19,822 bases of DNA from an uncultured Mycoplasma sp. (GCA_949284615.1 CASDWL010000060.1:1-19822), one strand, 5' to 3'; counted from the stretch's first letter, positions 1 to 8,662 are shown. Notes: a model not told the origin generated them from the sequence alone. Numbers and translations: made by a program.

Positions 1-16
1 TAATTTAATATTATTT

Positions 17-22
17 TATAAT
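17..22 (+). promoter_or_regulatory. Putative -10 box for uvrB
   Basis: A perfect TATAAT lies 9 bases before the uvrB ATG at 32, with no Shine-Dalgarno-like sequence between them. Transcription would start at about 29-32, giving a leaderless or near-leaderless mRNA. No -35 box can be judged because the window starts here. In such A+T-rich DNA a TATAAT can occur by chance. Confidence 0.45.
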
Positions 23-31
23 TTAAATTAT

Positions 32-2005
32 ATGTCATTGAAATTAGAAACAAATTTTAAACCTTCTGGAGACCAACCTGAAGCAATTAAAAAATTAGTT
101 CAAGGTGTAAAAAATAATGTTAAGAATCAAGTTTTATTAGGTGTAACAGGAAGTGGAAAAACTTTTACAATTGCAAATGTTATTTATCAATTACAAAGAC
201 CAGTTTTAGTTCTATCACATAATAAAACATTAGCTTCTCAATTATATTCTGAATTAAAATCATTTTTTCCTCATAATAATGTAGAATATTTTGTTTCTTA
301 TTTTGATTATTATCGTCCTGAATCTTATCTTCCTCAATTGGATGTTTATGTAGAAAAAACTTCAAAAACTAATCATGATTTAGAAATGATGAGAATGTCA
401 ACAATGAATTCTTTATTGACTTCTAATGAAACTATTGTTGTAGCTTCTGTGGCTGCAATTTATGGTGCTAATAAACCTGAAGAATATAAAAATTCTTTTT
501 TAAATATTGAAGTAGATCAAAAAATAAAAAGAAATGATTTTTTTGTTATGCTAGTTCAACAACAATATCAAAGAAATCAAGTTTCTATTGAAAGTGGAGA
601 ATTTAGTGTTAAAGGAGACGTTATAGAAATTGCTCCTGGATGAACACATCATTATAATTTAAGAATTGAATTTTTTGATGATGTAATTGAATCCATAAAT
701 AAAATTGATCCTTTAACTAAAAAGGTAATTTCAAAAGAAGAAAAAGCTTTAATATTTCCTGCTAGCTCATATGTTGTAGAATCAAATAATATTGATGGAA
801 CTATTCAATTAATTGAATTAGAACTAGAAAATAGATTAAAAGAATTTAAAAAACAAGAAAAACATTTAGAATATCAAAGACTAAAAGATAGAACTAAAAA
901 TGATATTGATTCTTTAAAAGAATTTGGATATTGTTCAGGAATTGAAAATTATTCTCGTCATATTGATAGAAGAAAAGAAGGTGAAAAACCTTACACTTTA
1001 TTTGATTACTTACCTTCTAATACATTACTAATAATAGATGAATCACATATGATGATTCCTCAATTAAATGGTATGTATAATGGTGATCATTCTAGAAAAA
1101 TGAATTTGGTTGAATATGGTTTTAGATTGCCATCAGCTCTTGATAACCGTCCTTTGAAATTTGAAGAATTTGAAGAATATGATTTTCAAAAAATATATAT
1201 TTCTGCAACTCCTGGAAATTATGAATTAGATCTAACTGGCAGAGAAGTTGTAACACAATATATTAGACCTACAGGACTATTAGATCCTGTAATAGAAATT
1301 CATCCTGCCAAGAACCAAGTTGATGATATGTATGATGAATTGCAAAAACAAATTAAAAATAAATCTAGAACTATTATTGTTACTACAACTAAAAAAACTG
1401 CTGAAGAATTAACAAAATTTTTTCAATCTAAAAAAATTAAGATTGCTTATATTCATTCTGAACATAAAACTTTAGAAAGAAATGAAATATTAAGAAAATT
1501 AAGAAAAGGAATTTATGATGTTGTAATTGGAATCAATTTATTAAGAGAGGGAATTGATTTACCAGAAGTTAGTTTAATTATGGTTTTAGATGCCGATAAA
1601 GAATCATTTTTTAGATCTAAATCTTCATTAATCCAAATTGTTGGTAGAGCTGCCAGAAATGAAAATGGTAGAGTAATTTTTTATGCAGATTCTATAAGTA
1701 AAAGTATGCAGGCAACTATAGATGATAATCTAATGAAAAGAAAAATCCAAATGGAATATAATAAGAAAAATAATATTACTCCTCATACTATTAAAAAACC
1801 AATTTTTGAACCTATTGAAGGTCATGATATTTCTAATGCTATTAAATTAATTGAAAATCAAAAATCTAATAGTAAAAATAAAGAGCTAGAAATTAATAAA
1901 ATAATTGAAAATTTAAGAAAAGAAATGAAAAAAGCAGCAGATAAAATGGACTTTGAAAGAGCTACACAACTAAGAGACATGATATTAGAATTAGAAGCTG
2001 AATAA
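32..2005 (+). CDS. uvrB: UvrABC excision nuclease subunit B
   Basis: The product (657 aa, the usual UvrB length) is the damage-verifying helicase-like subunit of nucleotide excision repair. It is loaded by UvrA and recruits UvrC for incision. The Walker A motif GVTGSGKT lies near residue 40. The DNA-clamping beta-hairpin region [13 protein letters not shown] follows near residues 90-105, the Walker B box DESH near residue 335, and helicase motifs including [13 protein letters not shown] and QIVGRAARN in the C-terminal half. A UVR domain at the C-terminus ([12 protein letters not shown]), which contacts UvrC, closes the protein. One in-frame TGA at 641-643 encodes Trp. The start at 32 fits the family N-terminus ([11 protein letters not shown]). 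No ribosome-binding site precedes it. The next gene starts 19 bases downstream. Confidence 0.97.
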
Positions 2006-2011
2006 ATATTG

Positions 2012-2017
2012 TATAAT
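2012..2017 (+). promoter_or_regulatory. Putative -10 box for the lipoprotein gene at 2025
   Basis: TATAAT in the context TTGTATAATT sits in the 19-base gap after uvrB and ends 7 bases before the ATG at 2025. This is the distance expected between a -10 box and the transcription start, so the mRNA would begin at or next to the start codon. There is no Shine-Dalgarno sequence. The mraZ promoter has nearly the same octamer, TGTATAAT. Confidence 0.45.
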
Positions 2018-2024
2018 TAAATCT

Positions 2025-2825
2025 ATGATTAAATTAAGTAAACTATTTATTGGAATTGTTACATTACCACTTCCTATATTATTTGTTACATCTTGTGGCA
2101 ATTCATTAACTAATAATACAAGTTATCAAAAAGAAATAACCAATAAATTAAATTCAGCTTTATTAGATAATGCTAATAATTATATTAGCCCAAAAACTAA
2201 CTTAACAACCGAAATAAACAATTTTATATCTTTTACTTCATGAACCAGCTTAGATTATTTAATTGGTGAAGAAATGTTAGGAAAATATTTTACTATTAAT
2301 GAAACATTCAAAAACTTGTTATCAGAAAATGATAATGAAATATTTAAAAATATTAAAAAAGTTACTATTCAACCTCAAGAAAATTCGAGAAATTTAACAA
2401 TCATTTTTTATTTATTTAATCCTTCTACAGATGCAAATATTGTATCAAAAGAGATAACTAATGCTTTAAGTTCTAATTTTTCTTATAAAAATAAAATTAA
2501 TATAGGAAAAAATCCAAATTTAACTAAATATAATGATACAGATGCTTTTAATGTAGATTGAAATAAAATAAGTAATCCTGAAACTTGTCAAGAAACAGAT
2601 TTAAAAAATTTTTTAGATAATATTTTTATTTCAACTACTACAGATTGGGTAACCAAAATTTATGAAGGTTATAAATCTAAAAATATATCTATAAAAAATA
2701 ATAATTATAAAATAACTATTCAATTTTTACCAGATGCAATAAATAAGGGGTATATTTTTGAATTTACAGGCATTACTCAAAATAATGTAAAAGATATCTT
2801 TTTTACTTCAGATTCATTGATATAA
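2025..2825 (+). CDS. Putative surface lipoprotein
   Basis: This encodes a 266-aa protein that I cannot assign to a family. A hydrophobic signal segment at residues 7-22 ends in the lipobox VTSC, followed by Gly. Cys24 would be lipidated and the mature chain anchored to the outer face of the membrane. The mature part is rich in Asn, Ser, Thr and Lys, as mycoplasma lipoproteins often are. It contains two stretches of alternating hydrophobic residues suggesting beta strands (LTIIFYLF near residue 125 and YKITIQF near residue 230), each after a similar NNFIS/KNFLD helix-like piece. A two-repeat fold is possible but weakly supported. In-frame TGA codons at 2241 and 2559 encode Trp, and one TGG also occurs. 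The stop codon overlaps the putative -10 box of the next gene. The gene is fragmented if read with the standard code. Confidence 0.85.
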
Positions 2826-2826
2826 T
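2821..2826 (+). promoter_or_regulatory. Putative -10 box for the pseudouridine synthase gene
   Basis: TATAAT overlaps the TAA stop of the lipoprotein gene and ends 11 bases before the ATG at 2838. A transcript starting here would carry a leader of only a few bases. The spacer (TAATTAAAACAA) has no Shine-Dalgarno sequence. Read-through from upstream is also possible. Confidence 0.4.
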
Positions 2827-2837
2827 AATTAAAACAA

Positions 2838-3749
2838 ATGACAATCAAAGATGAAATTATTATTAAAGTAGAATATCAAGACCGGATTGATAAATATATT
2901 TCTGATCATTCTGATATTTCTAGAAATGATATTAAAAACATCATTAAGGACTATGGTGTTTTTGTTGATGAAACTGTTGAAGTTAGGAAACCAAATTTTA
3001 TTGTAAAACCTAACCATATAATCAAAATTACTAAAAAAATAGCAAAAGATCATTATAATATAAAAGCTCAAGACATTCCTTTAGATATTATTTATGAAGA
3101 TGAACATATAATTATTGTCAATAAAAAATCTGGAATGATAGTCCATCCTGCTCCAGGAAACCATAATAATTCTTTAGTTAATGCTTTGTTATATCATTTC
3201 AAAGATTTATCAGATTTAAATGGACCAATAAGACCAGGAATCATTCATAGGATAGACAAACATACATCAGGTTTATTAATTGTTGCAAAAACAAATGAAG
3301 CTCATAGATATTTTGCTGATTTAATTAAAAACCATGAAGTTAATAGAGAATATTATGCCATTGTAAAAGGAGTAATTAATAATATTATTCACATAGATGT
3401 TCCTATAGGAAGAAATCCTAATGATTTTCAAAAAATGATGGTAACTAAACAAAATTCTAAAAATGCTTATACAGATATTTATCCAATTTATAATTATGAT
3501 AATGAATATACATTAGTAAGATGTGTTTTAAAAACAGGTAGAACTCATCAAATTAGAGTTCATTTAAAATATATAAATCATCCTGTACTAGGTGATGATT
3601 TATATGATCAATATTTAGATGAATTTAGACAAAGGTTACATGCATATAAAATTTCATTTAAACATATTAATGGAGAAGATATGACATTCATAATTGATTA
3701 TCCTAAAGAATTTTTTGAAAATATTCCAAAAATTTATAAACCAAAATAG
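2838..3749 (+). CDS. rluD: RluA/RluD-family 23S rRNA pseudouridine synthase
   Basis: The product (303 aa) isomerises specific uridines to pseudouridine in RNA. The RluD type acts on 23S rRNA helix 69, but the exact target cannot be read from sequence. An N-terminal S4-like RNA-binding domain (residues 10-75, with DYGVFVDE and VRKPNFIVKPNHII) precedes the catalytic domain. That domain carries the family signature HRIDKHTSGLLIVAKT near residue 140, whose Asp is the catalytic nucleophile. Further conserved blocks are IVNKKSGMIVHPAPG, REYYAIVKG and the substrate-binding TGRTHQIRVHLKYINHPVLGD. No Trp codon is needed. The length matches the RluD class with an S4 domain. The symbol is by family resemblance; mycoplasmas often have two or three RluA-type paralogues, so rluD rather than rluB or rluC is likely but not certain. 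Confidence 0.9.
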   Translation: MTIKDEIIIKVEYQDRIDKYISDHSDISRNDIKNIIKDYGVFVDETVEVRKPNFIVKPNHIIKITKKIAKDHYNIKAQDIPLDIIYEDEHIIIVNKKSGMIVHPAPGNHNNSLVNALLYHFKDLSDLNGPIRPGIIHRIDKHTSGLLIVAKTNEAHRYFADLIKNHEVNREYYAIVKGVINNIIHIDVPIGRNPNDFQKMMVTKQNSKNAYTDIYPIYNYDNEYTLVRCVLKTGRTHQIRVHLKYINHPVLGDDLYDQYLDEFRQRLHAYKISFKHINGEDMTFIIDYPKEFFENIPKIYKPK

Positions 3750-3766
3750 AAATTGAAAAAAAGTAT

Positions 3767-3772
3767 TATAAT
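3767..3772 (+). promoter_or_regulatory. Putative -10 box upstream of the DhaM-like gene
   Basis: TATAAT (context TATTATAATTAA) lies in the 104-base gap between the pseudouridine synthase and the DhaM-like gene. Transcription would start near 3779, leaving a leader of about 75 bases. No convincing -35 box is visible. The gap holds no hairpin terminator or other clear structure. Confidence 0.3.
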
Positions 3773-3841
3773 TAATTTGATTATTTATATCTAACAACAA
3801 TTTTGTAATAGATAATAATTTAATTGTTTTATTTAAAATCA

Positions 3842-3846
3842 TGGAG
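3842..3846 (+). promoter_or_regulatory. Shine-Dalgarno sequence deciding the start of the DhaM-like gene
   Basis: TGGAG lies 7 bases before the ATG at 3854. The frame is also open to a TTG at 3824, but that longer version would add ten residues including a Trp from this TGG, which is rare here. It would also have no ribosome-binding site. The 3854 start aligns with the N-terminus of DhaM proteins. Confidence 0.6.
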
Positions 3847-3853
3847 CTTTTTT

Positions 3854-4237
3854 ATGATAGTTTTTTTAATTATTACTTATAAATTACATTTTTCTCAAGA
3901 GATTATCAAATATTTTAAATCACAAAATATGTGTAATGGTTTTAATTTTACATTTTTACCTATTGGATTAGATCAAGGTGATGAAAAAGATATTTTAATC
4001 CAAATTGATCAAAAAATAAGTGAACTTAAAAGAACAGAAAATGTTGTTATTTTTTCTGATGCAGGATTATCTACAAAATTAGCTAAACAAGTAAATTTAA
4101 GCAATCCTAATATTAAATTATTTAGATCTAAAGGTTCATTAATTGAAAATGGGTATTTAACATATATTATGTTAAATACTAAAGCTCCGATTCAAGTAAT
4201 TGAGCAAATTATTAATGAACCCATAGAAAAAGATTAA
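3854..4237 (+). CDS. DhaM-like phosphotransfer protein (PTS EIIA-mannose fold)
   Basis: The product (127 aa) resembles the DhaM EIIA domain, which passes phosphate from HPr of the phosphotransferase system to the DhaL-bound ADP of dihydroxyacetone kinase. The resemblance covers the whole length: an N-terminal hydrophobic beta strand (IVFLII), a GLDQGDEKDI block matching the Gly/Asp-rich DhaM loop, the strand-turn NVVIFSDAG corresponding to VLVMMDMGS, and the C-terminal SLIENGYLTYIM corresponding to PLVEGTLAA. The DhaM active-site His (family VSHS) aligns with Tyr9 (ITYK); His12 is close by. It may therefore be an inactive or altered phosphocarrier. No dhaK or dhaL lies nearby. The gene converges with tmcAL, the two stop codons being three bases apart. 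The assignment is by pattern recognition and needs a profile search. Confidence 0.62.
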   Translation: MIVFLIITYKLHFSQEIIKYFKSQNMCNGFNFTFLPIGLDQGDEKDILIQIDQKISELKRTENVVIFSDAGLSTKLAKQVNLSNPNIKLFRSKGSLIENGYLTYIMLNTKAPIQVIEQIINEPIEKD

Positions 4238-4240
4238 AAA

Positions 4241-5161
4241 TTATTTTTCAATGTTTAACAAGACATAAAGCATTACTCTTTTAATCCTGCTTGAAGTATA
4301 TCTTTTAGAATTAGATAAATTAACAAATTCTTCATATGTGGCTGCATTAATATTTTTTTTAAATAAGTTTTCCATTCCTTCAGACATCATTTTAATGTTT
4401 TTTAATTTTTCAATTTCTGAATTTCTTACAATATTTTGAAATTCTTTATAATAATTTTCAATTCTATCAGGAATATTATCAAAAACCATAGGAGTATATT
4501 TTTTATATTCCTTGTTATTATCAAAAATCAACTTTCTTATATAAGTCGCACTAGCAAGATTTTCAAATGTTTCTAATGAATGGAAATCAATTGTTCTTTT
4601 AATAGAAAATGCTTTTATTGGATAGTTATTATTTACAATAGCTTTTACATATTCTAATCCCAATATATCATTTGGCATATTAAAAGATTTCCCTACTAAT
4701 TTCTCTAAAACAATTTGATTTGCTTTTGGAAAAGAAATGCCTGATTTCATTTCTTTTTTTAAATTTTTATAATATAAATTTTCATTATTTTTAATTGTAT
4801 TAGCAATTAAATAGAAACTTTCAATATCATCTGTTTCTGATCCAAATACCAAATAATCTATATTGTATTTATTTAATTCAAAAATTGCCCCTTGGGCAAA
4901 AATATGAGCAGCTTGTGTTGCATATTCAAATGGTAATTCATAAACTTCATCAATTTGATAATTCATCGCAATTTTCTTTCGGTCTTCAAAAGATGCAACA
5001 GCAATTTCTCCTCTTTGTACATATTTTCCAGATAAAACTACAATTATTTTAGAATTTGGTCATCTTTTTTTAATTTCGTTAATTTGATAAATATGACCAT
5101 TATGAAAAGGATTGTATTCAGCAACAATACCAATTCTTATTGCTCTATTTTCTTTTGTCAT
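4241..5161 (-). CDS. tmcAL: tRNA(Met) cytidine acetate ligase (TmcAL, YlbM family)
   Basis: This nucleotidyltransferase-like enzyme uses ATP and acetate to make N4-acetylcytidine at the wobble position of elongator tRNA-Met, as known for the Bacillus homologue. The N-terminus GIVAEYNPFHNGHIYQI (residues 11-27) is the family hallmark, with the FHNGH nucleotide-binding motif. LVFGSETDD, MPNDILGLEYVKAI and SATYIRKLI are further conserved blocks, and the protein ends with KRYTSSRIKRVMLYVLLNI. The ATG at 5159-5161 is needed to include FHNGH; a TGA Trp codon at about residue 33 splits the frame under the standard code. At 306 aa it is about 100 residues shorter than the roughly 400-aa Bacillus type, stopping right after the KRYT...R block. 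It is the last gene of the rpsP-trmD-rplS operon, although it may also have its own promoter. Confidence 0.88.
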
Positions 5162-5171
5162 AATCTTTAGT

Positions 5172-5177
5172 TTTATA
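5172..5177 (-). promoter_or_regulatory. Possible -10 box for tmcAL
   Basis: TATAAA on the minus strand lies in the 20-base gap after the small lipoprotein gene, ten bases before the tmcAL ATG. If used, the leader would be only a few bases long. Co-transcription with the upstream genes is the alternative. Confidence 0.25.
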
Positions 5178-5181
5178 CTAA

Positions 5182-5610
5182 TTAAAAAGTGATTTCTCAA
5201 ATCAAATTATTATTAGGAAGTCTATATGGACATTGTTTATTAATATTTGAGTTGTTTATATTAACAACTTGAAATTCTTTTAATTTAATGACTAATTTGT
5301 ATGGTTGATTATTAGAATTTAACTCAAATGAAATTTGTTCAAATCAATTATCGCCCATAGCTTGAACTGTATAGCGATCAAATTCAAATGTTGTACTAGT
5401 TTTAACAATTTTTTCTAATTTGGTTATAGAAATCATTTCATTATTAAAAGTTTCATAATCTGCAGATTCTTTTTTGATCTTATCTATATCAAATGATCAA
5501 GACATTGTTTTAAAATCACTTGAGGTAGTCCCACAAGAGATAGTAAATGAAACAAAGAAAAGATTAGAAAATATTAAACTACTATTCAATAATATTTTTT
5601 TAATTTTCAT
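5182..5610 (-). CDS. Small putative lipoprotein
   Basis: This encodes a 142-aa protein of unknown function; two in-frame TGA (Trp) codons break the frame under the standard code. It begins MKIKKILLN, a basic n-region, followed by a hydrophobic stretch rich in Phe, Leu, Ile and Ser that ends in the lipobox TISC followed by Gly. The lipidated residue is about Cys26. The mature part is short (about 115 aa) and has alternating strands (FEQISFEL, YKLVIKL) that suggest a beta-rich domain. No family is recognised. It lies six bases after rplS and 20 bases before tmcAL on the same strand, so it is probably co-transcribed with the ribosomal genes, an odd place for a surface protein. There is no Shine-Dalgarno sequence before its ATG. 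Confidence 0.82.
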
Positions 5611-5616
5611 AATAAT

Positions 5617-5979
5617 TTAATTATTTTTTTTAATTCTAATTTCTTTAAGTCTTGATGATTTACCTTTTAAGTTTCTCATATAATATAATTTTGCTCTTCT
5701 AATTTTATTTCTTCTTAAAATTTCAATAGAAGAAATGTTAGGATTATGAATTGGGAAAGTTCTTTCTACACCTATACCATATGATATTTTTCTAACAGTA
5801 AAAGTTTCTTTGGTTCCTGAATGTTTTTTTGCAATAACAAGACCTTCAAAAATCTGAATTCTTGTTTTTTCTCCTTCTTTAATTCTTACGTGAACTTTTA
5901 CATTATCACCAACTTCAAATTTTGGTAAATCATTACGTTTTTGTTTTTTTTCAACTTTATCTATTAAATTATTAATCAT
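5617..5979 (-). CDS. rplS: 50S ribosomal protein L19
   Basis: L19 (120 aa, normal length) lies at the 30S-50S interface of the large subunit. Family blocks are visible in order: [13 protein letters not shown] near residue 21, the EGLVIAK stretch, the segment with [18 protein letters not shown], and [18 protein letters not shown], followed by a Lys/Arg-rich tail. The start codon overlaps the 3' end of trmD by eight bases. Its ribosome-binding site (AAAGGAAAG) lies inside trmD, so translation of the two genes is probably coupled. The rpsP-trmD-rplS order is conserved in bacteria. Confidence 0.97.
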   Translation of the reverse strand: MINNLIDKVEKKQKRNDLPKFEVGDNVKVHVRIKEGEKTRIQIFEGLVIAKKHSGTKETFTVRKISYGIGVERTFPIHNPNISSIEILRRNKIRRAKLYYMRNLKGKSSRLKEIRIKKNN

Positions 5980-6646
5980 TTTCTTTCCTTTCTAAAAGAT
6001 CAGGTCTTTTCTTTTGAGTATTAGCAATAGCCATTTCTCTTCTTCATTTTTCAATTTCTTTATGATTTCCATTCAATAACACTTCAGGTACTTTCATTCC
6101 TTTATATTCTGCTGGTCTAGTATACTGAGGATAATCTAGAAGATTATTTTGAAATGAATCATTAATAAAACTTTCTTCTTTAATTACATTTGGTACCAAT
6201 CTAATAATTGCATCTGCAAGAACCATTGACGGTAGTTCTCCTCCTGTTAATACATAATCACCAATAGAAATTTCGTCATCAATTAAATTAGAAATTCTTT
6301 CATCAAATCCTTCATATCTACCCGCAATTAAAGTTATTGATTTTTCTTTTGCAAGTTCATTGGCTATTTTTTGATTAAATTGTCTTCCTTGAGGAGATAA
6401 CAAAATAATTTTTGATTTTTCTTTAATTGATGCTAAAGCACGATCAATGGGTTCAATCATCAACAACATTCCAGAACCACCTCCATAAATTTCATCATCT
6501 ACTTTTTTATGTTTGTATGGTGTGAATTCTCTAAAATCAATAACATTGATATCAATTATTTTTTTTTGAATTGCTTTTGCAACTATTGATTCTGTTTTAA
6601 AAGCTTTATAATATTCAGGAAATATTGTTAAAAAATTTATTTTCAT
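5972..6646 (-). CDS. trmD: tRNA (guanine-37-N1)-methyltransferase TrmD
   Basis: TrmD (224 aa) uses S-adenosylmethionine to methylate G37 next to the anticodon of tRNAs reading CNN codons, which prevents frameshifting. It is a SPOUT-fold dimer. Visible motifs are [11 protein letters not shown] at the start, [31 protein letters not shown], the trefoil-knot cofactor loop [13 protein letters not shown], and [19 protein letters not shown], then [25 protein letters not shown] at 6044-6046 encodes Trp, continuing into WRREMAI and a 24-residue tail before the TAA at 5972-5974. Calling the stop at that TGA would truncate the protein. It starts directly after the rpsP stop codon and overlaps rplS by eight bases. 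The rimM gene found between rpsP and trmD in many bacteria is absent here. Confidence 0.97.
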
Positions 6647-7024
6647 CTATTTATTTTTTTCAACTTCTTTTTTAGATTTAGATGATTGTTTCTTTGTAGA
6701 TTGTTTTTTATCTTTAGTATTTTCTTTTGCTTTAGATTTTCTAGTTTTTGTTTTCTTAACTACTTTTTTAGGTTTATTTTTATTGTATTCAGTAATTAAT
6801 TTTTCTTTTGTAAATAAATCTTTTGCTGCGTCTGTTAATTGAGCTCCATTTGATAATCATTTAAAAGCTAATTCTTTTTCAATTTTTAATTCTTTGTTAT
6901 GTGGATTATAAAATCCTATTTCTTCAATAAATTTTCCATCTCTAGGTGCTCTTGCATCAGCTACAACAATTCTATATATAGCATTAAATTTATTACCAAT
7001 ACGTTTTAATCTAATTTTTACCAT
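6647..7024 (-). CDS. rpsP: 30S ribosomal protein S16
   Basis: S16 (125 aa) is a small-subunit assembly protein. The core is at residues 1-80: [20 protein letters not shown], then [21 protein letters not shown], and [11 protein letters not shown], whose Trp is a TGA codon that hides the gene from standard-code calling. After the core comes a tail of about 40 residues made almost only of Lys, Ser, Thr and polar residues ([15 protein letters not shown] and onward). This makes the protein longer than the usual 80-90 aa. A strong Shine-Dalgarno sequence AAGGAGG (7029-7035) precedes the ATG. It is the first gene of the rpsP-trmD-rplS-lipoprotein-tmcAL operon. Confidence 0.95.
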
Positions 7025-7065
7025 TTATCCTCCTTAAATTATTATTCAATTTAAAATTTAATAAA

Positions 7066-7071
7066 ATTTTA
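7066..7071 (-). promoter_or_regulatory. Possible -10 box for the rpsP operon
   Basis: TAAAAT on the minus strand lies about 40 bases before the rpsP ATG and directly after the terminator of the upstream MATE gene. An rpsP promoter is expected between 7025 and 7076, but the region is all A/T and other choices are possible. No clear -35 box is seen. Confidence 0.25.
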
Positions 7072-7076
7072 TCATA

Positions 7077-7107
7077 AAAAAAATATGTCAAGCAAAAATG
7101 CTTGACA
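7077..7107 (-). terminator. Intrinsic terminator after the MATE transporter gene
   Basis: A perfect 9-bp inverted repeat TGTCAAGCA / TGCTTGACA (7086-7094 and 7099-7107) with a 4-base loop is followed on the minus strand by a run of T (7077-7083). It lies 25 bases after the stop of the MATE gene and separates that transcript from the rpsP operon. Confidence 0.88.
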
Positions 7108-7132
7108 CCTAATTGTATTATTTTCTAATGTA

Positions 7133-8662
7133 TTATTCTAATGTAACATTTTTGGCCCAATCAACTCTATAATAAACAAATTCATAAACAATCATTTTAA
7201 AAACATCTGAAATAAAGAAAATGAAATAAGCTCATGCAAATGATACTTGTAATCTTGTCAAACCAAGAACTATCATAAGTAATCACAATAATTGAAAAAT
7301 TCCTGTTATGGCTTCTATAGTGGCAACTGTATTAGTCAATCCACCTATTGAAATTATTCTATCTCTTGAAACAAATCAAACAAACAAGGGGATAAATACT
7401 ATAATTCCAATTAATGTATTTCTTACATTGTTTAAAAAAACTTCTCTACCTTCATTTATAACATCATTTAATGTTATGTTAGGTGGTAATAAATTATTTG
7501 GATCTTGATAAAATTCTTCTATTCCTTTAATATAACCTTCAGATAAAAATGACATATATCTAGTTAAAAAAGCAAATATTAAAGCAATTAAACCAATTGA
7601 TAATCCAATGACAAGATGAAATCCTTGTAATTGTTTAGCATTTTTCTTAGCTTGTTCTATATTATTATTTCCAAGTTCTTCACCAACATAAACTGCTACT
7701 GTTGCACTTAATGCTTCAAATGTTGTTCAAAAAATATTAAAGAACATTCCTGTGATGCCCAAAATAGTAGCAGATGAAATTCTTAAATAATCATTCCCTA
7801 CTGAAGAAACACCATATCCTAAATTTCATAAAGTAAATCTAATATTAATAGTTAAAGATCCTATTGTAAATAATATAAATGATGGCATTCTATGTAAAAA
7901 TTGTTTAAAAATATCTTTTGATATTTTAAAAATTTTAAAAATATTTATAAATAATATTCTTTCCTTAAATCAAATTCAAGTTGTTAAAAATAATATTTCT
8001 ATTAATAAAGAAATAATTGTTGAATAAGCTAAAAAAACAATGCCTTGATTTAAGACATATATAAAAATTGAATTTAAAATTATATTAACTATTAAAGTTA
8101 AAGATGCAGCAAATAAAGAAATAAATCCATGATTTTTCTCTCTTATAATCATTTGCAAAGTAAATGCTCAAGCATTAATAATTCAAGATATTGCTATTAT
8201 TCTTAAATAACTATTTGCATTTAATCTTATATCATTAGACATATTATCATCAAAACTTGATATAAGCCTAATCATAAAATCATTAAAAATAATACAAGGA
8301 ATAGCAAAAATAAGAGCAATAACAAGAGCAAAGATCATTCTTAAATTAATTACTTCTTTAACTTTGTTTCATTCTTTTTTTCCAACATATTGTGAAAACA
8401 AAGAAGTCCCTACAATAGTAGTAACAGAAATAATACCTAACTGAATTTCAGTTCAAGCATTAGCATGTGCTAATGATTCATTTCCTCCCGGCAAATTTAT
8501 TGCCATAAAATTATCTACAAAAGCATTTAAAGCAAAAATTAAAGAAGAAAAAATTACTGGTAAAGCTGTTAAAGTAAATAATTTTCAAGTTTTAGAATTT
8601 TCTGGAAAATTTAATTTTAAATTGTAAAAAATTGTTTTTCATTTATTTAATATATTCGTCAT
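7133..8662 (-). CDS. MATE-family (multidrug/toxin extrusion-like) transporter
   Basis: This encodes a 509-aa, highly hydrophobic inner-membrane protein with about twelve predicted transmembrane segments. The layout and the segments following FTLTALPVIFSSL (with D-N-F near the end of the first helix) and GTSLFSQYVGKKEW (the MATE-type xFSQYxG block) point to the MATE/polysaccharide-flippase superfamily of cation-coupled exporters. Many in-frame TGA codons encode Trp, so the gene appears heavily fragmented under the standard code; only one TGG is used, near the C-terminus (VDWAKN). A hydrophilic insert of about 35 residues (EGYIKGIEEFYQDPNN...) in the second half makes it somewhat longer than the usual 450 aa. 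The substrate cannot be inferred. It follows gpmI by 35 bases without a Shine-Dalgarno sequence and ends at a clear terminator. Confidence 0.85.

Noticed and set aside
32..2005. uvrB, gpmI, rsmH, trmD, dnaG, glyQS and others look like frameshifted or nonsense-broken pseudogenes in the standard code.
   Set aside because: All breaks are in-frame TGA at Trp positions of conserved families, across nearly all longer genes. This is genetic code 4, not gene decay.
3824..3853. A TTG start for the DhaM-like gene at 3824.
   Set aside because: It lacks a ribosome-binding site and would use a TGG codon that is really part of the TGGAG Shine-Dalgarno sequence of the ATG at 3854.
7308..7508. A + strand open frame of 66 codons opposite the MATE gene.
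   Set aside because: It is antisense to the transporter, whose full-length reading with TGA as Trp is convincing, and it has no independent support.
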